A stretch of 64,000 bases of DNA, taken from the NCBI GenBank assembly GCA_964565925.1, contig CAZMGV010000002.1:248001-312000 (forward strand), read 5' to 3'. Shown one piece after another: positions 56,375 through 64,000 of the stretch. A program made the translations under genes and the position numbers. The notes beneath the pieces are model-generated. The model was not told where the DNA came from. It saw only the letters and a list, made by a program, of their open reading frames with translations, and ran no database searches. How positions within the stretch are numbered: the first letter of the stretch is position 1; every line of letters begins with the position of its first letter. Origin of the DNA: CAZMGV01 sp964565925 (GTDB lineage: Bacteria; JAGRBM01; JAHCIT01).

Positions 56375-58471
56375 TTGCCTCGTAATGCACCGCTAGAACG
56401 CTACCGTAACTTCGGCATCATGGCTCACATCGATGCCGGCAAGACCACTGCGACCGAACGCGTGCTGTATTACACGGGCGTCAACTACAAGATCGGCGAA
56501 GTGCACGAAGGCACCGCGACCATGGACTACATGGAGCAGGAGCAGGAACGCGGCATCACGATCACGTCCGCCGCGACGACCGCCTTCTGGAAAGACCACC
56601 GCCTCAACATCATCGACACGCCGGGCCACGTGGACTTCACGATCGAAGTCGAGCGCTCGCTCAAGGTGCTCGACGGCGCGTGCGCCGTGTTCTGCGCCGT
56701 CGCCGGCGTGCAGCCGCAATCCGAGACGGTGTGGCGCCAGGCCGACAAGTACAAGGTCCCCCGCATCGCGTTCGTCAACAAGATGGACCGCGTGGGCGCG
56801 GACTTCTTCAACGTGTACGACGAGATCAAGTCGAAGCTGGGCGCACGTCCGGCGGCGATCCAGATTCCGATCGGCGCGGAAGACAAGTTCATCGGCGTCG
56901 TCGACCTGATCGAGATGCGCGGCATCACGTACAAGGACGAGACCATGGGTGCCGACTATGTCGTCGGCCCGATTCCGGAAGACCTGAAGGAACAGGCCGC
57001 TGAATGGCGCGAAAAGCTCATCGAGGCCGTCGCCGATGCGGACGACGCCGTGGGCGAGAAGTTCCTGGAAGGCAAGGAAATCACCGTCGCCGACATCAAG
57101 GCGGGGCTTCGCCGCGCCTGCATCTCCATCAAGCTCATTCCGATGATCTGCGGCACCGCGTTCAAGAACAAGGGTATCCAGCCGATGCTGGACGCCGTGA
57201 TCGACTTTCTGCCGTCGCCGCTCGACAAGCCGCCGATGAAGGGCACCGAGCCGGGCCGTCCCGACGTTATCCTTGAACGCAAGGCCAACGACACCGACCC
57301 CTTCGCCGCGCTGGCGTTCAAGATCATCAACGATCCCTACGTCGGACAGCTCACCTTCTTCCGCGTCTATTCGGGCACGCTCAACACGGGCGACACGATC
57401 CTGAACGCGAAGACGGGCAACACGCAGCGCATCGGCCGCATCCTGAAGATGCACGCCAACAAGCGTGAAGAGATCAAGGAAGTGTATGCCGGCGACATCG
57501 CCGCCGCCGTGGGCCTGCGCGACACGATTACGGGTCACACGATCTGCAGCGTGGAAAAGCCGGTGCTGCTCGAAGCCATGGACTTCCCGGAGCCCGTGAT
57601 CTGGATCGCTATCGAGCCCAAGACGAAGGCCGACCAGGAAAAGATGGGCATGGGCCTCTCCAAGCTCGCCACCGAAGATCCGAGCTTCCGCATGCGCACG
57701 GACGAGGAAACCTCCCAGACGCTGATCGGCGGCATGGGCGAGCTCCATCTCGAAATCATCGTCGACCGCCTGAAGCGCGAATTCAAGGTCGAATCGAACG
57801 TCGGCAAGCCGCAGGTGGCCTACCGCGAATCGATCACCGCCTCGGCCGAAGCCGAAGGCAAGTTCGTCCGCCAGACCGGCGGCCGCGGCAAGTACGGCCA
57901 CGTCTGGATCCGCATCGAGCCGAACGAAGTAGGCAAGGGCTACGAGTTCATCGACGAGGTGAAGGGCGGCGTCGTTCCGCGCGAATTCATCCCCGCCGTG
58001 AACAAGGGTATCGCCGAAGCGCTGGGCCGCGGCATCCTGGCCGGTTATCCAGTGGTGGACGTCAAGGTTGCGCTGTTCGACGGTTCGTACCACGACGTCG
58101 ACTCCGACGAACTTTCGTTCCGCATCGCCGGCTCCATGGCGTTCAAGGAAGCGGGTCTTCAGGCGAAGCCCCAGATTCTCGAACCGATCATGGGCGTCGA
58201 AGTCATCGTACCGGAAGATTACATGGGCGGCGTCATCGGCGACCTGAACAGCCGCCGCGGCATCATCAAGCAGACGACCCCGCGCGCGGGCATGCAGATC
58301 GTCACGGCCGACATCCCGCTCAGCGAGATGTTCGGTTACTCGACCGACCTGCGCTCGGCGACCCAGGGCCGCGCCAGCTACACGATGCAGTTCTCGCACT
58401 ACGCGCCGGTACCGCCGAACATACAGAAGGAAATCATCGCCAAGGCCCAGGGGGCCGCGGCGCAGCGTTGA
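56375..58471 (+). CDS. fusA: Elongation factor G
   Basis: This 698-aa translocase has G1 AHIDAGKTT, the switch 2 motif DTPGHVDF, NKMD, and domains II-V (for example GGMGELHLEIIVDRLKREF and the C-terminal GYSTDLRSATQGRASYTMQF). The start is TTG at 56375 with CAGGAG 8 bp upstream. It moves tRNA and mRNA through the ribosome. It is followed 55 bp later by the second tuf. Confidence 0.98.
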   Translation: MPRNAPLERYRNFGIMAHIDAGKTTATERVLYYTGVNYKIGEVHEGTATMDYMEQEQERGITITSAATTAFWKDHRLNIIDTPGHVDFTIEVERSLKVLDGACAVFCAVAGVQPQSETVWRQADKYKVPRIAFVNKMDRVGADFFNVYDEIKSKLGARPAAIQIPIGAEDKFIGVVDLIEMRGITYKDETMGADYVVGPIPEDLKEQAAEWREKLIEAVADADDAVGEKFLEGKEITVADIKAGLRRACISIKLIPMICGTAFKNKGIQPMLDAVIDFLPSPLDKPPMKGTEPGRPDVILERKANDTDPFAALAFKIINDPYVGQLTFFRVYSGTLNTGDTILNAKTGNTQRIGRILKMHANKREEIKEVYAGDIAAAVGLRDTITGHTICSVEKPVLLEAMDFPEPVIWIAIEPKTKADQEKMGMGLSKLATEDPSFRMRTDEETSQTLIGGMGELHLEIIVDRLKREFKVESNVGKPQVAYRESITASAEAEGKFVRQTGGRGKYGHVWIRIEPNEVGKGYEFIDEVKGGVVPREFIPAVNKGIAEALGRGILAGYPVVDVKVALFDGSYHDVDSDELSFRIAGSMAFKEAGLQAKPQILEPIMGVEVIVPEDYMGGVIGDLNSRRGIIKQTTPRAGMQIVTADIPLSEMFGYSTDLRSATQGRASYTMQFSHYAPVPPNIQKEIIAKAQGAAAQR

Positions 58472-58526
58472 TCTGAAAGCCCAAGGGACACCTTAAAACT
58501 CAGGGAAGTAAGAGAAGGAACACGTC

Positions 58527-59717
<1,191 letters not shown>

Positions 59718-59796
59718 GCGAAACAAGAGTTAGGCAAGCAGGAAAGCTTCCTGGGCGCGGACGATCCGCAGTCAGAGACGAAGGACTTAGAGACCG

Positions 59797-60108
59797 ATGA
59801 ATTCGCAGAAGATTCGCATACGTCTGAAGGCGTTCGACTACAAGCTGCTGGACCAGTCCGCACGGGAGATCCTCGACACGGCACGCCGCACCGGCGCGCG
59901 CGTTTCGGGGCCGATCCCGCTCCCGACCCGGATCAGCAAGTACACGGTTCTCCGGTCGCCGCATTGCGACAAGAAGTCCCGTGACCAGTTCGAAGTCCGC
60001 ACCCACAAGCGGCTTCTGGACATTCTGGAACCGACCTCGCAGACGGTAGACGCGCTGATGAAGCTCGATCTGGCGGCCGGCGTGGATGTGGAGATCAAGC
60101 TCAACTAG
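59797..60108 (+). CDS. rpsJ: 30S ribosomal protein S10
   Basis: This 103-aa protein (NusE) has the start KIRIRLKAFDYKLLDQSAREI, PLPTRISKYTVLRSPHCDKKSRDQFEVRTHKR and the end LDLAAGVDVEIKL. It acts in the 30S head and in antitermination with NusB. It heads the S10 gene series. Unusually, the next gene is rplD, 31 bp later; rplC is absent from this place. Confidence 0.97.
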   Translation: MNSQKIRIRLKAFDYKLLDQSAREILDTARRTGARVSGPIPLPTRISKYTVLRSPHCDKKSRDQFEVRTHKRLLDILEPTSQTVDALMKLDLAAGVDVEIKLN

Positions 60109-60139
60109 CCAGGGGCTGGTGGAGCAGAGGCAAGCTGTC

Positions 60140-60781
60140 ATGGCGGATAAGAAAAAAGCGAAATCGGGCAAGACCAAGTCGGGCGTGAAGTCCGTCAAGG
60201 GTGCAGGGCTGAGCGAGAAGATCACTTCGGTGTCGTCCAAGAAGGGCGTTGTTCACCAGGTGGTCACGGCCCAGCTCGCCAAGCGGCGCCGCGGCACGCA
60301 CAAGACCAAGGTCAAGAGCGAAGTGCGCGGCGGCGGCAAGAAGCCCAAGAAGCAGAAGGGCACGGGCGGCGCGCGCGCCGGTTCGAACCGGTCGCCTCTG
60401 TGGCGGGGCGGCGGAACGATGTTCGGCCCGATCCCCCGCAGCTACGAGCAGGGCGTCAACAAGCAGGTCGCCAAGCTCGCTCTGGCCAGCGCGCTTTCCG
60501 ACAAGCAGCGCGGTGGCAAGGTGACGGTGGTGGAGTCGGTTCCGCTGCCCGAGACCAAGACCAAGTACGTCAAGGCCGCCATCGCGGAGCTCGAGATGAC
60601 GGGCACGGTCCTGATTGTGACCTCCGTTTACGAGAAGAACCTGACGCTGGCGGCGCGCAACCTCTCGAAGGTGAAGGTGCTTCCGGTCGAAGGTCTGAAC
60701 CCCTACGACGTGGTCCGTTACGAGAACCTCGTGATCCTGAAGGACGCCGTCGACGGCGTGGAAAAGCGCGTAGCGGCCTGA
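60140..60781 (+). CDS. rplD: 50S ribosomal protein L4 with atypical Lys-rich N-terminus
   Basis: This 213-aa protein has the L4 core: VVHQVVTAQLAKRRRGTHKT, the extended loop RGGGKKPKKQKGTGGARAGS and RSPLWRGGGTMFGP that line the exit tunnel, and the C-terminal Rossmann-like part. The first about 34 residues are Lys/Ser/Gly-rich (ADKKKAKSGKTKSGVKSVKG) and replace the usual N-terminal beta-strand segment. ATG at 60140 follows GGAGCAGAGG. It lies directly after rpsJ, where rplC normally intervenes. Confidence 0.93.
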   Translation: MADKKKAKSGKTKSGVKSVKGAGLSEKITSVSSKKGVVHQVVTAQLAKRRRGTHKTKVKSEVRGGGKKPKKQKGTGGARAGSNRSPLWRGGGTMFGPIPRSYEQGVNKQVAKLALASALSDKQRGGKVTVVESVPLPETKTKYVKAAIAELEMTGTVLIVTSVYEKNLTLAARNLSKVKVLPVEGLNPYDVVRYENLVILKDAVDGVEKRVAA

Positions 60782-60814
60782 GGCCGGCTGTAAGAGAGAC
60801 TGGGAGATTCCATC

Positions 60815-61108
60815 GTGTTTACCGATCCGAACAACATCCTGATCAAGCCGGTCGTGACCGAACGGGCCACCGATCTGCGCGCCAAGAACCAGTACGTGTT
60901 CGAGGTTCCGCTGGGCGCCAACAAGATCCAGATCGCCGAAGCGGTCCAGGCGCTTTACAAGAAGAAGGTATCTTCGGTCCGGACGATGGTCGTCCGCGGC
61001 AAGTTCAAGAACCGCAAGAGCGGCCGTGTCCGTATGCCCTTCCGCAAGAAGGCCATCGTGACCCTGCCCGCCGGCGAAACCATCGACGAAATTCTCGGAG
61101 TGAAGTGA
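60815..61108 (+). CDS. rplW: 50S ribosomal protein L23
   Basis: This 97-aa protein borders the exit tunnel and docks trigger factor and SRP. Evidence: NILIKPVVTERATDLRAKNQYVFEV, VQALYKKKVSSVRTM and the Arg/Lys loop. The start is GTG at 60815 with GGGAG upstream. It is followed by rplB. Confidence 0.96.
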   Translation: MFTDPNNILIKPVVTERATDLRAKNQYVFEVPLGANKIQIAEAVQALYKKKVSSVRTMVVRGKFKNRKSGRVRMPFRKKAIVTLPAGETIDEILGVK

Positions 61109-61145
61109 TCCGCCTTTCACAGCGGAAAACTGAGGACAACAAGCC

Positions 61146-61988
61146 ATGCCGATGAAGACATTCAAACCGACGAGCGCTGGAAGACGGCACATGACCGTCT
61201 CCGGTTTCGACGAGATCACCCGGGGCGCCACCCCCGAGCGTTCGCTGCTGAAGGGCGGCAAGCGCTCCGGCGGCCGCAACAACCGGGGCCGCATCACGAC
61301 CCGCCACATCGGCGGCGGTCACAAGCGGCGTTACCGGCAGGTGGATTTCCGCCGCGAAAAGGACGGTGTGCCGGCGACGGTGCTGTCGATCCAGTACGAC
61401 CCGTACCGTACGGCCCGTATCGCGCTGCTCTGCTACAAGGACGGCGAGAAGAGCTACATCGTGGCGCCGGTGGGTCTCAAAGTCGGTGCGACCGTGGAGA
61501 GCGGCGTGAAGGCCGACATCCTCCCGGGCAACTGCCTGCCGCTGCGGAACATCCCCGACGGCACGGTCATCCACAACATCGAGCTCAAGCAGGGCAAGGG
61601 CGGCCAGATCGTGCGCTCGGCCGGTTCGGGAGCGCAGCTCCTCGGCCGCGACGGCGACTACGCGCTGATCCGTCTCCCCTCCACCGAAATCCGCCGTATT
61701 CACCAGGACTGCCGCGCTGTGGTGGGCCAGGTGAGCAACCCGGATCACGAAAACATCACCATCGGCAAGGCCGGCCGCTCGCGCTGGAAGGGTATCCGCC
61801 CGACCGTCCGCGGCGCCGTCATGAACCCGTGCGATCATCCGCATGGCGGCGGTGAAGGCAAGGCCGGCCAGGGTAACCCGCATCCGGTGTCCCCGTGGGG
61901 CATGCCGACCAAGGGTTACAAGACCCGCGCCAACAAGCGCACGCAGCGGTTCATCGTCACGCGTCGCCAGCCCGGGAAGAGAGGATAA
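61146..61988 (+). CDS. rplB: 50S ribosomal protein L2
   Basis: This 280-aa protein lies near the peptidyl-transferase centre. It has KRSGGRNNRGRITTRHIGGGHKRRYRQ, the VRSAGSGAQLLGRDG segment and MNPCDHPHGGGEGK with the essential His. ATG at 61146. rpsS follows 3 bp later. Confidence 0.98.
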   Translation: MPMKTFKPTSAGRRHMTVSGFDEITRGATPERSLLKGGKRSGGRNNRGRITTRHIGGGHKRRYRQVDFRREKDGVPATVLSIQYDPYRTARIALLCYKDGEKSYIVAPVGLKVGATVESGVKADILPGNCLPLRNIPDGTVIHNIELKQGKGGQIVRSAGSGAQLLGRDGDYALIRLPSTEIRRIHQDCRAVVGQVSNPDHENITIGKAGRSRWKGIRPTVRGAVMNPCDHPHGGGEGKAGQGNPHPVSPWGMPTKGYKTRANKRTQRFIVTRRQPGKRG

Positions 61989-61991
61989 TCC

Positions 61992-62267
61992 ATGTCGCGC
62001 AGTATCAAGAAAGGCCCGTTCGTGGACGTCCACCTCGAAAAGAAGGTGGCCTCCTCCGGCAAAGCCCGCGATGCGAAGGCGATCAAGACCTGGTCGCGCC
62101 GCTCGGTCATCACCCCCGATTTTATCGGCGTCCAGTTCCTCGTTCACAACGGCCGCAAGTTTGTGCCCGTCTACGTGACCGACAACATGGTCGGCCACAA
62201 GCTCGGCGAATTCGCCCCGACGCGCACCTTCAACGGTCATTCGGGCGACAAGAAAGTCGTCAAGTAA
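61992..62267 (+). CDS. rpsS: 30S ribosomal protein S19
   Basis: This 91-aa head protein starts MSRSIKKGPFVDVHLEKKV and contains the ITPDFIGVQFLVHNGRKFVPVYV and MVGHKLGEFAPTRTF segments. It contacts the A-site finger. It starts 3 bp after the rplB stop. Confidence 0.97.
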   Translation: MSRSIKKGPFVDVHLEKKVASSGKARDAKAIKTWSRRSVITPDFIGVQFLVHNGRKFVPVYVTDNMVGHKLGEFAPTRTFNGHSGDKKVVK

Positions 62268-62295
62268 TCAGATTACTTCACGGAAAGGTTCAGTG

Positions 62296-62643
62296 ATGGA
62301 AGCCCGCGCAATACTCAGATACGGCCGCATCTCCCCGAGGAAGCTCAAGGAAATCGCCGGCATGGTCCGGGGCCAGCCCGTGAACGAGGCGATCACCCGT
62401 CTCAAGCTCACGCCGCGCAAAGGCGCCGACATGATCGCGAAAGTGATCCAGTCGGCTGCCGCCAACGCGGCCGACCGCCACGGCGCCGATATCGACGGCC
62501 TGCGCGTGCAGACGCTGATGATTGACGAAGGACCGCGGATCAAGCGCTTCACGCCCCGCGCGCAGGGACGCGCGAGCCCGATCAAGAAGCGCACGAGCCA
62601 CATCACCGTCGTCGTCGACGATGTCGCCGCCAAGAAGAAGTAA
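62296..62643 (+). CDS. rplV: 50S ribosomal protein L22
   Basis: This 115-aa protein has ARAILRYGRISPRKLKEIAGMVRG and the tunnel loop FTPRAQGRASPIKKRTSHITVVV. ATG at 62296 is preferred to the GTG one codon earlier (62293), with GGAAAGG about 8 bp upstream. Confidence 0.97.
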   Translation: MEARAILRYGRISPRKLKEIAGMVRGQPVNEAITRLKLTPRKGADMIAKVIQSAAANAADRHGADIDGLRVQTLMIDEGPRIKRFTPRAQGRASPIKKRTSHITVVVDDVAAKKK

Positions 62644-62667
62644 GCGAACCAGGAAAGAAGCGGATTT

Positions 62668-63354
62668 ATGGGTCAGAAAATCAATCCAGTAGGTTTCAGA
62701 GTCGGTGTGATCCGTGGCTGGGAAAGCCGCTGGTTCGCCGAGGGCAAGAAATACACGACGCAGCTCCATGAGGACATCAAGATCCGTGACCTCATCAAGA
62801 AGCGCCTGTACGAAGCCGGCATCAGCAAGGTCGAGATCGAGCGCTACCCGAAAGAGACGAAGGTGTACATCCACGTCGCCCGTCCGGGTCTCATCATCGG
62901 CAAGCGCGGTGCGTCGCTGGAACAGCTCAAGGCCGAACTCCAGAAGCTGACCAAGAGCGAGCTCTACATTCATCCGATCGAGGTCCGCCGCGCCGAAATC
63001 GACGCGCAGCTGGTGGCCGAGAATATCGCGCTGCAGCTCCAGCGCCGCGTGGCGTTCCGCCGCGCGATGAAGAAAGCCGTGCAGACGACGATGCGGCTCG
63101 GCGCCAAGGGGTTCCGCGTGGCCTGCAGCGGCCGCCTGGGCGGCGCCGAAATGGCCCGTCACGAGTGGTACCTGGAAGGCCGCGTGCCGCTCCATACGCT
63201 CCGCGCGGACATCGATTACGGTTTTGCCCGCTCCGAGACCACCTACGGGTGCATCGGCGTGAAGGTGTGGATCTACAAGGGCGACATCATCGGCGACCGG
63301 CCGAGCCCGGGCGCGCGCGCTCAGGGAGCCCCGGCTCCCCAGGCAGCGGTCTGA
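62668..63354 (+). CDS. rpsC: 30S ribosomal protein S3
   Basis: This 228-aa protein has the start MGQKINPVGFRVGVIRGWES, a KH domain with the GKRGASLEQLK loop, and the C-terminal domain with IDYGFARSETTYGCIGVKVWIYKGD. It lines the mRNA entry channel. GGAAAGAAGCGG lies before the ATG. Confidence 0.98.
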   Translation: MGQKINPVGFRVGVIRGWESRWFAEGKKYTTQLHEDIKIRDLIKKRLYEAGISKVEIERYPKETKVYIHVARPGLIIGKRGASLEQLKAELQKLTKSELYIHPIEVRRAEIDAQLVAENIALQLQRRVAFRRAMKKAVQTTMRLGAKGFRVACSGRLGGAEMARHEWYLEGRVPLHTLRADIDYGFARSETTYGCIGVKVWIYKGDIIGDRPSPGARAQGAPAPQAAV

Positions 63355-63393
63355 AACGCACTCAGAGTTAACGATTCAGGAGAGTCTTGAACC

Positions 63394-63813
63394 ATGTTGA
63401 TGCCGTCTAAACCCCGTTACCGTAAGGTCCAGCGGGGGCGCAATTGGGGAAACGCGAAGCGGGGCACGTCCCTGTCCTTCGGCGAAATCGGAATCCAGGC
63501 CTTGGATCGTGGCAACATCACGCAGCGCCAGATCGAGGCCGGCCGTATCGCGATCACCCGCAAGGTGAAGCGTGTGGGCCGTCTCTGGATCCGGGTGTTC
63601 CCCGACAAGCCGATCACCAAGAAGCCCGTCGAAACCCGCATGGGTAAAGGCAAGGGCGCCCCGGAATACTGGGTCTGCGTGGTCAAGCCGGGACGGATCA
63701 TCTTCGAGATGGAAGGCGTGCCGCCGGATGTCGCCCTGGAAGCGTTCCAGCTGGCCCGCGCGAAGCTGCCCTTCAAGACGAAGATCATTCACCGCGAGGA
63801 AGGACTGGTCTGA
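63394..63813 (+). CDS. rplP: 50S ribosomal protein L16
   Basis: This 139-aa protein starts MLMPSKPRYRKVQRGRNWGNA and has IFPDKPxTKKP-type RVFPDKPITKKPVETRMGKG, which reaches the A site. CAGGAG precedes the ATG. Its stop overlaps the rpmC start by one base (TGATG). Confidence 0.97.
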   Translation: MLMPSKPRYRKVQRGRNWGNAKRGTSLSFGEIGIQALDRGNITQRQIEAGRIAITRKVKRVGRLWIRVFPDKPITKKPVETRMGKGKGAPEYWVCVVKPGRIIFEMEGVPPDVALEAFQLARAKLPFKTKIIHREEGLV

Positions 63814-64000
63814 TGGATATCCTCAACACAGCAGCTGAAGTCCGGGAACTGGCGACCAAGGAAATCGAGTCGCGTATCCGCGAAGCCAATGCCCGCCTGC
63901 GGGACATCCGGTTCAAGGGCGTCACCGAACGCGTCGAGAACACGGCGGAGCTGGGCATTCTGCGCCACATGATCGCCCGCTGCCAGACGGTATTGAGCGA
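63813..64000 (+). CDS. rpmC: 50S ribosomal protein L29, cut by the window end
   Basis: The visible 62 residues start MDILNTAAEVRELATKEIES and continue RLRDIRFKGVTERVENTAEL, the L29 coiled pair of helices. L29 lies by the tunnel exit beside L23. It begins inside the rplP stop (TGATGG). The 3' end lies outside the window; only a few residues seem to be missing. Confidence 0.93.
   Translation, partial: MDILNTAAEVRELATKEIESRIREANARLRDIRFKGVTERVENTAELGILRHMIARCQTVLS

Overview
The window is high-GC, gene-dense DNA from a Gram-negative bacterium. Evidence for an outer membrane includes several predicted lipoproteins, an outer-membrane barrel protein and a UDP-sugar/glycosyltransferase cluster. A sigma-32 factor with a long Lys/Pro/Ala-rich N-terminus, PilZ, DUF4124, DUF4149, an AGPS-like enzyme and the C-minus form of L33 suggest a deltaproteobacteria-like lineage (Myxococcota, Desulfobacterota, SAR324 or similar). 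There is no 16S gene here, so this placement is inference. A run of 100 Ns at 2957-3056 shows this is a draft scaffold.

Positions 1-39,600 hold accessory and housekeeping genes in short operons on both strands. In order: the start of an acyl-CoA carboxylase beta subunit with a FadR-like operator; a frameshifted DUF4149 membrane gene; rpsU, an MGMT, yqeY and a thioesterase that runs into a 14-bp tandem array; a sugar epimerase; and three tandem secreted alpha/beta hydrolases, the middle one without its nucleophile. Next come redox and stress genes (GST, TlpA-like thioredoxin, GNAT), DUF2804, a PlsC-like acyltransferase and a fourth hydrolase paralogue. Then PilZ, queE, a SRPBCC-type lipoprotein, rpoH, queF, ppk1, a CheY-like regulator, an outer-membrane barrel, a pair of unequal acyl-CoA dehydrogenases, rimO, a large perfect inverted repeat, an MBL/ABC/AGPS/nitroreductase run, a UDP-xylose pathway (ugd, UXS) with a GT2, a PLP enzyme, nth and a TetR regulator.

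Positions 39,786-64,000 are the conserved translation/transcription block: tRNA-Thr(UGU), tRNA-Tyr, tRNA-Gly(UCC), tRNA-Thr(GGU), tuf, rpmG, tRNA-Trp, secE, nusG, rplK, rplA, L10 leader, rplJ, rplL, rpoB, rpoC, then rpsL, rpsG, fusA, a second tuf, rpsJ, rplD, rplW, rplB, rpsS, rplV, rpsC, rplP and the start of rpmC. Three matching promoters (TTGAYK-N17-YAYAAG with a GC-rich discriminator) precede the tRNA-tuf, rplKA and rpsL transcription units.

Most unusual points: (1) RpoB is 1649 residues, with about 270 extra residues inserted upstream of the rifampicin region; (2) rplC (L3) is missing from its usual place between rpsJ and rplD, and L4 has an atypical Lys-rich N-terminus; (3) the two tuf genes are identical over 1182 bp, extending 15 bp past the stop, a clear gene-conversion tract; (4) a four-member hydrolase family includes a Ser-to-Gly pseudo-enzyme; (5) an acyl-CoA dehydrogenase pair in which one partner lacks the catalytic Glu; (6) a 34-bp perfect inverted repeat and a 14-bp tandem array derived from a gene's 3' end. 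No CRISPR array, transposase or phage gene was seen.
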